Shown here piece by piece: positions 17,698 to 26,306 of a stretch of DNA of 64,000 nucleotides; the first letter of the stretch is position 1; every line of letters starts with the position of its first letter. The notes below the pieces were generated by a model that was not told the origin of the DNA, made no database searches, and was given only the letters and a program-made list of their open reading frames with translations. A program made the translations under genes and the position numbers. The stretch spans positions 558,001 through 622,000 of the forward strand of contig BIFP01000008.1 in NCBI GenBank assembly GCA_005402585.1. The letters are read 5' to 3'. The stretch comes from Micromonosporaceae bacterium KJ-029. GTDB lineage: Bacteria; Actinomycetota; Actinomycetes; Mycobacteriales; Micromonosporaceae.

Positions 17698-18597
17698 ATG
17701 GCCAACACCGCGCTGGCCGACCCCGACTCCGGCCTCACCCCAGCCCAGCTGGCCGCCAGACACGGCCTCCGGGTGGCCGGCGAGCGGCCCTCGCTGGGCC
17801 GGTACAGCGGCCAACTGTGGCGCTACCGGCACTTCATCGCCGCGTACTCCCACGCCAAGCTGGCCGCCTCGTTCAACAACGCCCGGCTCGGGCAGCTGTG
17901 GCAGGTGCTGACCCCGCTGACCAACGCGGCGGTCTACTTCCTGATCTTCGGTCTGGTGCTCAAACAGAACCGCGACATCGACAACTTCATCGCCTACCTC
18001 ACCACCGGGCTGTTCATCTTCAACTTCACCCAGACCAGCGTGCAGGGCGGCACCCAGGCGATCAGCGGCAACCTCGGCCTGATCCGCGCCCTGCACTTCC
18101 CCCGGGCCTGCCTGCCGCTGGCCATCACCGCCACCCAGTTCCAGCAGCTGCTCGGCTCGTTGGTGGTGCTGGTCGGCATCGTGCTGGCCACCGGGGAACC
18201 GATCACCGTGATGTGGCTGATGCTGGTGCCGGCGGTGCTGCTCCAGACGGTCTTCAACGCCGGGCTGACCATGACCGTGGCCCGGCTCGGCGCGAAGGCC
18301 ACCGACCTCAAGCAGGTCATGCCCTTCATCCTGCGGGCCTGGATGTACGGCTCCGGGGTGCTCTACAGCGTCAAGCTGTTCTCCGAGAGCCTGCCGGGCT
18401 GGGCCACCGCCATCGTGCAGTTCAACCCCATGCTGGTCTACATCGAGCTGGCCCGGGTCTCCCTGCTGGAGAACACCCCGCTGCTCAACGACTCCCTACC
18501 GCTGACCTGGCTGGTCGCGCTCGGCTGGGCGATCGTGGTGGGTTTCGGGGGCTACCTCTACTTCTGGCGCGGCGAACAGGAGTACGGCCGTGGTTGA
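17698..18597 (+). CDS. ABC-2 type polysaccharide/teichoic acid export permease
   Basis: 299 residues from ATG 17698. Six hydrophobic helices are visible (for example around 75-90, 99-120, 150-172, 175-200, 260-285). Blocks HAKLAASFNNARLGQLW, VQGGTQAISGNLGLIRALHFPR and WMYGSGVLYS are typical of the TagG/KpsM/Wzm permeases, which carry lipid-linked wall polymers across the membrane. The next gene, overlapping by 8 bases, is its ATPase. The following genes make a ribitol-phosphate-type polymer, which is the probable cargo. Confidence 0.9.
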   Translation: MANTALADPDSGLTPAQLAARHGLRVAGERPSLGRYSGQLWRYRHFIAAYSHAKLAASFNNARLGQLWQVLTPLTNAAVYFLIFGLVLKQNRDIDNFIAYLTTGLFIFNFTQTSVQGGTQAISGNLGLIRALHFPRACLPLAITATQFQQLLGSLVVLVGIVLATGEPITVMWLMLVPAVLLQTVFNAGLTMTVARLGAKATDLKQVMPFILRAWMYGSGVLYSVKLFSESLPGWATAIVQFNPMLVYIELARVSLLENTPLLNDSLPLTWLVALGWAIVVGFGGYLYFWRGEQEYGRG

Positions 18598-19408
18598 TCA
18601 CCTCGCGATGTCCAACGATGTGACGGTGACCCTGCCCCGGATCCAGGAGCGGATCCCGACCGTGGTGGTGGACGACGCGCACGTCGTCTACCGGGTGCAC
18701 AAGGGCGCCGCCGGCAACACCAGCCCGGTCGCGGCGCTCAAGCGGATGGTGACCCGCACCTCCGCGCCGAACGTCCGGGAGGTGCACGCGGTCCGCGGCG
18801 TCAGCTTCACCGCGTACCGCGGCGAGGCGGTCGGGCTGATCGGCACCAACGGCTCCGGCAAGTCGACCCTGCTGCGGGCCATCGCCGGGCTGCTGCCGGT
18901 GGAGCGGGGCACGGTCTACACCCAGGGCCAGCCGTCGCTGCTCGGGGTGAACGCCGCCCTGCTCAACGACCTGCCCGGCGAGCGCAACGTCATGATCGGC
19001 TGCCTGGCCATGGGCATGTCCCCGGCCGAGGTGCAGCGCAAGATCCCCGAGATCATCGAGTTCTCCGGGATCAACGAGCGCGGCGACTTCGCCTCGCTGC
19101 CGATGCGTACCTACTCCTCCGGCATGTCGGCCCGGCTGCGGTTCTCCATCGCCGCGGCGAAGCAGCACGACGTGCTGTTGATCGACGAGGCCCTCGCCAC
19201 CGGTGACAAGAAGTTCCGCAAGCGCAGCGAGCAGCGGGTGCGGGAGCTGCGGGAGAGCGCCGGCACGGTGTTCCTGGTGAGCCACCAGCTCTCCTCCGTG
19301 CGGGACACGTGCGAACGGACAATCTGGCTGGAATCAGGCGTCATTCGGATGGACGGACCGACCGCTGAGGTAATACGCGCCTACGAGGCATTCACGAACG
19401 CCAAGTAG
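18590..19408 (+). CDS. ABC exporter ATPase (TagH/Wzt-like)
   Basis: About 272 residues from GTG 18590, with ATG 18608 as a possible alternative. Walker A GTNGSGKST, signature YSSGMSARLRF, Walker B VLLIDEALATGD and switch His in VFLVSHQLSS are all intact. The MSARL form of the signature and the short Q-loop region are typical of polysaccharide and teichoic acid exporters. There is no C-terminal carbohydrate-binding extension, so recognition of the cargo is likely independent of terminal sugars. Co-transcribed with the permease and closed by a strong hairpin. Confidence 0.93.
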   Translation: MVDHLAMSNDVTVTLPRIQERIPTVVVDDAHVVYRVHKGAAGNTSPVAALKRMVTRTSAPNVREVHAVRGVSFTAYRGEAVGLIGTNGSGKSTLLRAIAGLLPVERGTVYTQGQPSLLGVNAALLNDLPGERNVMIGCLAMGMSPAEVQRKIPEIIEFSGINERGDFASLPMRTYSSGMSARLRFSIAAAKQHDVLLIDEALATGDKKFRKRSEQRVRELRESAGTVFLVSHQLSSVRDTCERTIWLESGVIRMDGPTAEVIRAYEAFTNAK

Positions 19409-19442
19409 AGTTCGGGTGAACGTACGGCACCCTCGCGGTGCC

Positions 19443-19483
19443 GCGCGGACCGCGTCGCCGCGTTGGGGCGACGCGGTCCGCGC
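19443..19483 (+). terminator. Hairpin terminator after the exporter operon
   Basis: Perfect 16-bp stem GCGCGGACCGCGTCGC (19443-19458) with GCGACGCGGTCCGCGC (19468-19483) and a 9-base loop, followed by GTTAAGGTT rather than a clean T-run. It separates the exporter genes from the CDP-ribitol synthase gene, which therefore probably has its own promoter. Confidence 0.75.
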
Positions 19484-19567
19484 GTTAAGGTTCATCCCGT
19501 CGCCGCGTCGGCGGAACCTTCCGTTCATGTACCCCGAAGCGATGCATCCCGAGAGTGAGGACCGGCA

Positions 19568-21073
19568 ATGACGCAGGACCAGACCACCGACCCGGGCACC
19601 ACACCGGAACACCCGGCACCGTGGCGACCCTCGCGGACGGTGGCCGTGGTGCTGGCCGGTGGCACCGGCACCCGGCTGGGCCTCGGCATTCCCAAGCAGC
19701 TGCTGAAGATCGCCGGTAAGCCGATCATCGAGCACACGCTGGCCGTCTTCGAGGCCGCGCCGGAGATCGACGAGATCATCGTGCTGATGGCCCCCGGCCA
19801 CGTCACCGAGGCGCAGCAGATCGTCGACAAGGCCGGCTTCCGCAAGGTCACCAAGGTGATCGAGGGCGGTGACACCCGCAACGCCACCACCCGCATCGCG
19901 CTGGACGCGGTGGGCGCGGCGGACTGCAACATCCTCTTCCACGACGCGGTGCGGCCCCTGCTCAGCGGCCGGATCGTCCGGGAGTGCGTGAACGCCCTGT
20001 GGACGTACTCGGCGGTCGACGTGGCCATCCCGTCGGCCGACACGATCATCCAGGTCGACGAGAACGAGTGCATCACCGACATCCCGGTGCGTTCCACGCT
20101 GCGCCGGGGCCAGACCCCGCAGGCATTCCGCTCCGGCACCATCCGTGAGGCGTACCGGCGGGCCGAGGGCGACCCGAACTTCGCCGCCACCGACGACTGC
20201 GGCGTCGTGCTGCGCTACCTGCCCGACACCCCGATCAAGGTGATCGACGGCTCGGACGAGAACATCAAGGTCACCCACCCGGTCGACGTGCACCTGGCGG
20301 ACAAGCTGTTCCAGCTGGCCGCCGCCCAGGTGCCCCGGCTGACCGACCGCCGCGCCTACAGCGAGGAGGTCACCGGCCGCACGATCGTCGTCTTCGGTGG
20401 CAGCTACGGCATCGGCCACGACCTGACGGAGCTGGCCCGCCGCCACGGCGCCCAGGTCTTCCCGTTCAGCCGCTCCAGCACCGGCACCCACGTGGAACGG
20501 CCCGAGGACGTCGAGGCCGCGTTGAAGGCAGCCTTCGACGCCACCGGCCGGATCGACCACGTCGTGGTCACCGCCGGGATCCTGGAGAAGGGCGCGCTGG
20601 CCGACATGGACCAGGAGACCATCGACCGGGTGCTCCAGGTCAACTTCGTCGGCCCGGTGACCATCGCCCGGCAGGCCCTGCCCTACCTCCAGCACACCAA
20701 GGGCCAGCTGCTGCTCTACACCTCCAGCTCGTACACCCGGGGCCGGGCGGACTACGCGCTCTACTCGGCCACCAAGGCCGCCCTGGTCAACCTCACCCAG
20801 GCGCTGGCCGACGAGTGGGCGGAGCTCGGCGTACGGGTGAACATCATCAACCCGGAGCGGACCGCCACCCCGATGCGGACCAAGGCGTTCGGCACGGAGC
20901 CCGAGCACACCCTGCTCGCCGCCGAGACCGTCGCCCAGGCGTCGCTGGACGTGCTGATCTCGGATCTCACCGGCCAGGTTATCGACGTACGCCGGCCGCC
21001 GGGCGAGGCTCCGGCCGCCGCGGCGGTGCCCGCCCAGAGCGACCGATCGGCGAGCACCGCCCCCGTCGGCTGA
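19568..21073 (+). CDS. Fused ribitol-5-phosphate cytidylyltransferase / ribulose-5-phosphate reductase
   Basis: 501 residues with two domains. The N-terminal 240 residues are an IspD/TarI-like nucleotidyltransferase: VVLAGGTGTRLGLGIPKQLL, LFHDAVRPL, RGQTPQAFR and DDCGVV. The C-terminal domain from about 265 is a short-chain dehydrogenase: IVVFGGSYGIGHDL, TAGILEKG and the active-site YALYSATKAAL. This is the order in Haemophilus Bcs1/Acs1, which reduces ribulose-5-phosphate with NADPH and then forms CDP-ribitol. Gram-positive TarIJ does this with two proteins and a zinc-type reductase. The product would feed the polymerase encoded next, 44 bases downstream. The last 25 residues are a disordered tail. 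Confidence 0.88.
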   Translation: MTQDQTTDPGTTPEHPAPWRPSRTVAVVLAGGTGTRLGLGIPKQLLKIAGKPIIEHTLAVFEAAPEIDEIIVLMAPGHVTEAQQIVDKAGFRKVTKVIEGGDTRNATTRIALDAVGAADCNILFHDAVRPLLSGRIVRECVNALWTYSAVDVAIPSADTIIQVDENECITDIPVRSTLRRGQTPQAFRSGTIREAYRRAEGDPNFAATDDCGVVLRYLPDTPIKVIDGSDENIKVTHPVDVHLADKLFQLAAAQVPRLTDRRAYSEEVTGRTIVVFGGSYGIGHDLTELARRHGAQVFPFSRSSTGTHVERPEDVEAALKAAFDATGRIDHVVVTAGILEKGALADMDQETIDRVLQVNFVGPVTIARQALPYLQHTKGQLLLYTSSSYTRGRADYALYSATKAALVNLTQALADEWAELGVRVNIINPERTATPMRTKAFGTEPEHTLLAAETVAQASLDVLISDLTGQVIDVRRPPGEAPAAAAVPAQSDRSASTAPVG

Positions 21074-21117
21074 CCGGCCGGCGACAACCGCGACACATCC
21101 ACGAAGGCGACACCGAG

Positions 21118-22815
21118 ATGCGTGGTGACCTGGTCAGGAAGTTGACCGCCCGGGGCCTGGCCACCGGCGGGGCGGTGCTGGCGTTCCTCGCGGTCGCGCT
21201 CACCGGCGCGACCGCGTGGGGGCTCGGCCTGGCGCTGGCCGCGCTCGCCGCCACGGTGTGGGAGCGTCGGGTACGCCCCGGCGCCGACGGTGTCGCGGAG
21301 ACCGCGCTGATCGCGGCCGGGGTCCTGGTCGGCTACGCCCGGCACCTCGACGCCGGCTTCGACCCGGCCCTGGCCGCCACCGCCCTGGTGCTGCTGGGGC
21401 TGGTGCTGCTCACCGGTCCGCTGCGGGAGGCCGGGAACCGGGAGATCCGCGCCGCCAACCTGCCGGTACGCACCTGGGTGCCGCAGGTCGCCGCCCGCCT
21501 CTCCGACACCGTGGCGGGGCTGCTCGCCGTACTGGCCCTGGCCGCCCTGGCGAGCCTGCCCGCCGTGGTCGCCCTGCTGGCGAGCCTGCTGGTCGGTGCC
21601 GTCGCCGGTGCCGTCGCCCTCGACCTGGCCCAGCGGCGGTTCCGGCCGGCCGCCGGCGGGTCGGCGGTCACCCGGGCGCTGCGCCGGCACCAGCCCGAGT
21701 TCGTGCTGCACTTCTCCGCCCCGCCCGGCTCGGAGTACCAGGTCATCATGTGGCTGCCGTACCTGGAACGGATCGGCCGGCCGTTCGTGGTGATGCTGCG
21801 GGAGCCGGAGTCCCTGCCCGCCATCGCGGCGGCCACCACCGCCCCCGTGGTCTACTGCCCGACCCTGCGGGGCATGGACGAGGTGCTGGTGCCGAGCCTG
21901 CGGGTGGCGTTCTACGTCAACCACGGCGCGAAGAACAGCCACTGCATCCGGTTCACCCAGCTCACCCACGTGCAGTTGCACCACGGCGACAGCGACAAGG
22001 CCCCCAGCGCCAACCCGGTCTCGGCGATCTTCGACCGGATCTTCGTCGCCGGAGAGGCGGCCATCGACCGGTACGCCCGGGCCGGGGTGGAGATCCCGGC
22101 CGAGAAGTTCGTGGTGGTCGGCCGCCCACAGGTCGAGGCGATCGAGGTACGCACCCAGCCGGCGCGCGGGCTGGCGAACCCGACAGTGCTCTACACCCCC
22201 ACCTGGACCGGGCACCACGCCGACGCCGACTACTGCTCCCTGCCGGTGGCCGAGACGCTGCTACGGCGGCTGCTCGACCGGGGCGCCACGGTGATCCTGC
22301 GAGCCCACCCCTACACCTCGCAGCACCCGGCCTCGGCGCGGCGGCTGGGGCGGCTGCACGAGTTGCTCGCCGCCGACCGGGCCCGCACCGGCCGGCAGCA
22401 CCTGTTCGGCGCCGCGGCGAGCCGGCTGACCCTGGCCGAGTCCGTGAACCGGGCGGACGCGCTGGTCTCCGACGTCTCCGGGGTCGTCTCCGACTGGCTG
22501 TACTCGGGCAAGCCGTACGCGGTGACCGACATGGGCGCCGAGGGCGACCGGTTCATCGAACAGTTCCCCCTCGCCGCGACCGGCTACGTGCTGCGCCGGG
22601 ACATGGCCGAGGTGGACGACGTGCTGACCCAGCTACTCGACACCGACCCGCTCGCCGAGGCCCGCTGGGCGACCCGACGGCGCTACCTGGGCGACTTCCC
22701 CGCCGGGTCGTACGCCGAGGCGTTCCTGGCCGCCGCCCGGCGCGAGCTGGACCCGGGCTGGACCCCGCCGACGCCGCGCATCGCGACCGGGGCGCCGCTC
22801 TCCCCCGCCACCTGA
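21118..22815 (+). CDS. CDP-glycerol/CDP-ribitol polyol-phosphate transferase (TagF/TarL-like)
   Basis: 565 residues from ATG 21118. The N-terminal 165 residues hold several hydrophobic helices (about 12-45, 60-100, 128-160), unusual for TagF, which is only peripheral. From about 200 the protein matches the Glyphos_transf domain: FVLHFSAPPGSEYQV, IFVAGEAAIDRYARAGV, VLYTPTWTGHH, VILRAHPYTSQHP, ADALVSDVSGVVSDWLYSG and KPYAVTD. The conserved His of HPYTSQ and the SDVSG block are the catalytic signature. It probably adds ribitol- or glycerol-phosphate units from the CDP-polyol made by the preceding enzyme, at the inner membrane face. Confidence 0.88.
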   Translation: MRGDLVRKLTARGLATGGAVLAFLAVALTGATAWGLGLALAALAATVWERRVRPGADGVAETALIAAGVLVGYARHLDAGFDPALAATALVLLGLVLLTGPLREAGNREIRAANLPVRTWVPQVAARLSDTVAGLLAVLALAALASLPAVVALLASLLVGAVAGAVALDLAQRRFRPAAGGSAVTRALRRHQPEFVLHFSAPPGSEYQVIMWLPYLERIGRPFVVMLREPESLPAIAAATTAPVVYCPTLRGMDEVLVPSLRVAFYVNHGAKNSHCIRFTQLTHVQLHHGDSDKAPSANPVSAIFDRIFVAGEAAIDRYARAGVEIPAEKFVVVGRPQVEAIEVRTQPARGLANPTVLYTPTWTGHHADADYCSLPVAETLLRRLLDRGATVILRAHPYTSQHPASARRLGRLHELLAADRARTGRQHLFGAAASRLTLAESVNRADALVSDVSGVVSDWLYSGKPYAVTDMGAEGDRFIEQFPLAATGYVLRRDMAEVDDVLTQLLDTDPLAEARWATRRRYLGDFPAGSYAEAFLAAARRELDPGWTPPTPRIATGAPLSPAT

Positions 22816-22878
22816 TACCTATTCCACCGCAGCGCCCTCGGTCATGAGCCCACGGCGCGTACGCATGGGGGCGCAGCA

Positions 22879-23391
22879 GTGACGACCGACGTGACGCCCC
22901 AACTGGCCGAGGCGATCCAGCGCGGCTACGACCAGCGAGACCGGGCGAACATGGCCCCGACGATCGCCTATTTCCAGGCGCTGCTCGCCGAACACCCTGA
23001 TCACCCAGTCCTGGTGTACGAGGTGGGTGGCGCCTACGACACCGCGGGCCAGGAGAAGACTGCCCGCAGCTACTACGAGCGGGCGCTCGCCCTCGGCCTC
23101 GACGGCGATGTCCTGCGCCGGTGTCTGTGCCAGTACGCCAGCACCCTGCGGTGGCTGGGCGAGCTGGACGAGTCGCTGGCGGTGCTCGACCGCGCCCGCA
23201 AGGAGTTCCCCGACTCCGACTCCGTACGCGTCTTCCGCGCCCTGACCCTCAACGACGCCCAGCGGCCAGACGAGGCGGTTGCCGAGTTGCTCACCGTCGT
23301 CACCGGGCACGCGGAGGTCACTGACCTCGGGCGGTGGGCGGTCGGGCTGCGCGGCCTCGCCCAGTGGCTCGCCGACGGCCGCCCCGAGTAG
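22879..23391 (+). CDS. Tetratricopeptide repeat protein
   Basis: 170 residues built of three or four TPR-like helix pairs: MAPTIAYFQALLAEHPDHP, KTARSYYERALALGLDGD, DESLAVLDRARKEFPDSD and DEAVAELLTVVTGHAE, each with the usual small/large residue spacing. Soluble, no signal peptide. Resembles short 'tetratrico peptide repeat' proteins found singly in actinomycetes; partner unknown. Starts with GTG shortly after the polymerase gene but with different context, so not obviously part of that pathway. Confidence 0.8.
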   Translation: MTTDVTPQLAEAIQRGYDQRDRANMAPTIAYFQALLAEHPDHPVLVYEVGGAYDTAGQEKTARSYYERALALGLDGDVLRRCLCQYASTLRWLGELDESLAVLDRARKEFPDSDSVRVFRALTLNDAQRPDEAVAELLTVVTGHAEVTDLGRWAVGLRGLAQWLADGRPE

Positions 23392-23445
23392 AAAGCTCCA
23401 CCCCGCACAAGGCCACGGCCACGGCGCAGCGGTTAGCCTGCCGTC

Positions 23446-24051
23446 ATGGTGAGCGCCGAACTGGATGAGTTGATCGTCGCGGACGCCGATGCGCTGCGCG
23501 AATGGTTGTCAGCCAACCACGCCACGTCGCCCGGCGTCTGGCTCGCCCTGACCAGAAAGGGCGGCACAGTCACCACGCTGACCTGGCAGCAGGCGGTCGA
23601 CGAGGCCCTGTGTTTCGGCTGGATCGACGGACAGGCCCGTAAACGGGATCAGGAGACCTCCTGGATCCGATTCACCCCTCGCAGGTCCCGCAGTTCCTGG
23701 TCACAGCGCAACGTCGCCCACGTGGCCCGGCTGGAGGCGCAGGGGCGGATGCTGCCCTCAGGCCAGGCGGCGGTGGAAGCCGCGAAGGCGGACGGGCGGT
23801 GGGCGGCTGCCTACGCCCCGCCGTCGGAAGCCGAGGTGCCGGCCGACCTCCTCGCCGCCATCGCCGCCGAACCCGCCGCCCAGGCCATGTTCGACGTACT
23901 CACCAAGACCAACCGGTTCGCTCTCATCCACCGCGTCAACGCCGTCAAACGGGCGCAGACCCGCGAGCGGAAGATCGTCGAGTTCGTTGCCATGCTGGCC
24001 CGTCACGAGACGATCTACCCGCAGAAGGCCAAGCCCGCGAACTCGCCGTAA
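23446..24051 (+). CDS. YdeI/OmdA family protein
   Basis: 201 residues. VWLALTRKGGTVTTLTWQQA, DEALCFGWIDGQARKRD, SWIRFTPRRSRSSWSQRNV and a C-terminal helical part are the hallmarks of the YdeI/OmdA (bacteriocin-protection) family. Members are linked to resistance to antimicrobial peptides in some bacteria; the molecular function is unknown. Cytoplasmic by sequence. It stands in a run of small, single accessory genes. Confidence 0.88.
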   Translation: MVSAELDELIVADADALREWLSANHATSPGVWLALTRKGGTVTTLTWQQAVDEALCFGWIDGQARKRDQETSWIRFTPRRSRSSWSQRNVAHVARLEAQGRMLPSGQAAVEAAKADGRWAAAYAPPSEAEVPADLLAAIAAEPAAQAMFDVLTKTNRFALIHRVNAVKRAQTRERKIVEFVAMLARHETIYPQKAKPANSP

Positions 24052-24098
24052 TCGGTAGACCCATGATCGTCAGCATTTATTCCGGGCAGGAGGACCAC

Positions 24099-24452
24099 AT
24101 GCGCGTGATACGCGTTATGGCCGACCTTCGAGTGGCCGATGTCGAGGCAGCGAAGAGCTTCTACACCGACTACCTCGGGCTGAGCACCGAGGAGTTCAAC
24201 ATGGGATGGGTGGCCCGCTACACCTCTCCCGCCAGCGGGGCGAACATCCAGCTTGTGACGCGCGACGCGACCGCGCCCGAAGACCCGGTCATCTCCGTCC
24301 AGGTCGATGACGTGGACGCAGCTTACGAAGCCGCTCAGGAACTCGGCTACGAGATCGTGCACCCACTGACTACAGAGCCATGGGGCGTACGTCGGTTCTT
24401 CGTTCGGGCACCAGACGGCAACGTGATCAACATCGCGCGCCATCGGGATTGA
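24099..24452 (+). CDS. Glyoxalase/VOC superfamily protein
   Basis: About 117 residues from ATG 24099, which has AGGAGG five bases upstream; the ATG at 24063 lacks this. The VOC fold is visible as two beta-alpha-beta-beta-beta modules: MADLRVADVEAAKSFYTDYL and VISVQVDDVDAAYEAAQELG, ending WGVRRFFVRAPDGNVINI. Such single-module proteins are dioxygenases, isomerases or drug-binding resistance proteins. The metal ligands are incomplete here (no obvious His near the start), so it may bind rather than convert its ligand. Confidence 0.88.
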   Translation: MRVIRVMADLRVADVEAAKSFYTDYLGLSTEEFNMGWVARYTSPASGANIQLVTRDATAPEDPVISVQVDDVDAAYEAAQELGYEIVHPLTTEPWGVRRFFVRAPDGNVINIARHRD

Positions 24453-24508
24453 ACCAGCGGCTCGGCGTGCGGATGGTGGAGCGCGGCAGGCGTACGCCAG
24501 GAGAGCCC

Positions 24509-25465
24509 TCAGTCGAGGTCGACGATCTTCACCGAAGGTGCGAAGTGGCGGACCGCAGCCTTGAGGCGCGGACGGTGCAACCGCCAGGAGGTTGCCTGGC
24601 GACTGTCGGCGAGCACGTCGGGCGGCACGTGCGGGACCACCGCATGGTTCATGCGCCGCAGAAAGCGCGAGCGGGCAGAACCGGGCAATGGCGGCAAGCC
24701 GGGACGCCGCTGCAGCCCGACGTACGGGATACTGGCCACGCCGACATGCTGCGTGAACAGCACCACAGCTTCGATGTCGGACCACGGAACCACCGCTGTT
24801 CGCGAGGATGGCCAGGGCGGCGTCAACGCGAGTGTGACACCGGCGGCGTCCACGCGTAGCGCCACGCGGCGGCTCAGAGCGCTGATGAGTCGCAGGATCA
24901 GGAACGCGCCGCCCAGGGCGACGGCCGCGACGGCGGGGACCGGTTCGTCGCGGAGCATCGAGACGCCGACGGCGAGAAAGACCGCGCTGGTTGGTACCAG
25001 GAGGAGGTCGCGGCGGGTAAAGCCGAACCGCGCCTCGTACCCCTCGCCGGGTGCTACCTCGCTGCGCTCGGCGGGCGCACCGCGCCCGAGTGGCGCCGTG
25101 CTCCGTCGAGTGACGGCCACGTAGGCGAAGGCGCCAAGCCATCCGGCGACTGCGAAGCTGACAACGCCGTCCCAGGGGAACGGAAGCCCGACCAGGATCA
25201 GCCGGCTCAGCAGCAGGTAGACGACCATGGTCACAAGGAGGGCGGCGCACAGCGCCCACCAGCGGTGCCGCGGACGGGCCACCACCTGCCACCACAACAC
25301 GATCAGTGGGCCGCCGGAGGCGAGCACGGCCGGACGGAACCACAGGCCCGGGTCGATGCTTCTCGCGGCGCCGACACCGGCAACGGCCCCGAGCATGAGA
25401 GTTGTCGCGAGGGCGGGACCCAGGATCGCCCAGCGAAAATGAAGAGGCTTCGGCTCGTCCGCCAC
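24509..25465 (-). CDS. Membrane protein with PH-like C-terminal region
   Basis: About 318 residues from GTG 25465. Two pairs of hydrophobic helices at the N-terminus (about 14-32, 40-58, 66-88, 95-118) and another pair near 155-195 are followed by a soluble domain: LRVDAAGVTLALTPPW, VVPWSDIEAVVLF and IPYVGLQRRPGLPPLPG. That pattern (beta-rich, W-x-DIEAV) resembles bacterial PH or PH-like membrane proteins. No function can be assigned. Convergent with the glyoxalase gene. Confidence 0.7.
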   Translation of the reverse strand: MADEPKPLHFRWAILGPALATTLMLGAVAGVGAARSIDPGLWFRPAVLASGGPLIVLWWQVVARPRHRWWALCAALLVTMVVYLLLSRLILVGLPFPWDGVVSFAVAGWLGAFAYVAVTRRSTAPLGRGAPAERSEVAPGEGYEARFGFTRRDLLLVPTSAVFLAVGVSMLRDEPVPAVAAVALGGAFLILRLISALSRRVALRVDAAGVTLALTPPWPSSRTAVVPWSDIEAVVLFTQHVGVASIPYVGLQRRPGLPPLPGSARSRFLRRMNHAVVPHVPPDVLADSRQATSWRLHRPRLKAAVRHFAPSVKIVDLD

Positions 25466-25466
25466 G

Positions 25467-25700
25467 GTCGGAAGAGTACGGGAGAACCGGCACGCCGTTC
25501 GAGCGGCTGCGCGGAAGGCGCTTCCGATCGCCGCACGCCATCCGCAGCCGGCGCTGCTGCACCGTGTCGATCCGTACCTGGGACTGACCACCACCGACCT
25601 TGCGACAGTGCGGCAATGGCTCGGACAGCGGAACGAAGCCGGATCAGCTGCCGACGACGCCCGAAGGCCCGTTGAGGTTCTCGAACGACGCTACGGTTGA
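25467..25700 (+). pseudogene. 3' remnant of an unidentified gene
   Basis: An open frame without a start codon runs to TGA 25698-25700. It encodes a plausible helical protein end, with PALLHRVDPYLGLTTTDL, VRQWLGQRNEAGSAADD and VEVLERRYG. Codon use at third positions looks coding. Its 5' side abuts the start of the minus-strand membrane gene, so the front of the gene is missing. Identity unknown; it may mark a rearrangement point. Confidence 0.4.
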
Positions 25701-25736
25701 CGATGCGGTCCGTCCCTCTTGAAGGAGCGCTCAACC

Positions 25737-26252
25737 ATGATCCTCCCGAAGGTTCGGGACCCTCGCTTCATCACGCTTCGTCGCGGTGGGACCCTCACTG
25801 ACGCGGATCATCATCTCCTCGCACTTTGGGCGGCTTCGTGCGCGGAGCACGTCCTTCACCTGTTCGAGTCGGTTCAGCCGGAGGACCCAAGACCACGTGA
25901 AGCGATCGAGCACGCCCGCGCCTGGGTGCGTGGTGAGGTCACGATGATGCAGGCTCGCGCGGCGGGCGGCCATGCGATGGGCGCGGCCAGAGACCTGCGT
26001 GGGGCGGCACGGCATGCCGCGTACGCTGCTGGCCAGGCGGGGGCCGTCGCACACGTGGCCGCGCACGAACTCGGTGCGGCCGCCTATGCGATCAAGGCCG
26101 CACGTGCTGCCGCGCCGAGAGGCGAGAGCGATGCCGCGGGGCGAATCGAGTGCCGATGGCAGCGGGACCAACTTCCGGAGGCGATTCGCGAGCTCGTGCT
26201 CGACGACCAGCGGTTGCGGAACGACATCTGCTGGTCGGTGTTCGACTGCTGA
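25737..26252 (+). CDS. Imm5-like putative immunity protein
   Basis: About 171 residues from ATG 25737, with AAGGAG nine bases upstream. LLALWAASCAEHVLHLFES, PREAIEHARAWVRGEV and a long Ala/His-rich helical section (ARDLRGAARHAAYAAGQAG, VAHVAAHELGAAAYAIKAA) match the putative immunity proteins of the Imm5 type found in polymorphic toxin systems. Such proteins neutralise a cognate toxin domain by direct binding. No toxin gene is adjacent, so it is an orphan, perhaps protecting against toxins of neighbours. Codon use is less GC-biased than the core genes. Confidence 0.75.
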   Translation: MILPKVRDPRFITLRRGGTLTDADHHLLALWAASCAEHVLHLFESVQPEDPRPREAIEHARAWVRGEVTMMQARAAGGHAMGAARDLRGAARHAAYAAGQAGAVAHVAAHELGAAAYAIKAARAAAPRGESDAAGRIECRWQRDQLPEAIRELVLDDQRLRNDICWSVFDC

Positions 26253-26306
26253 GGGACGCGGGGACATCCGGAGTTGCCGATATGTAGAGAGGCTCGCCCG
26301 CTCAGC

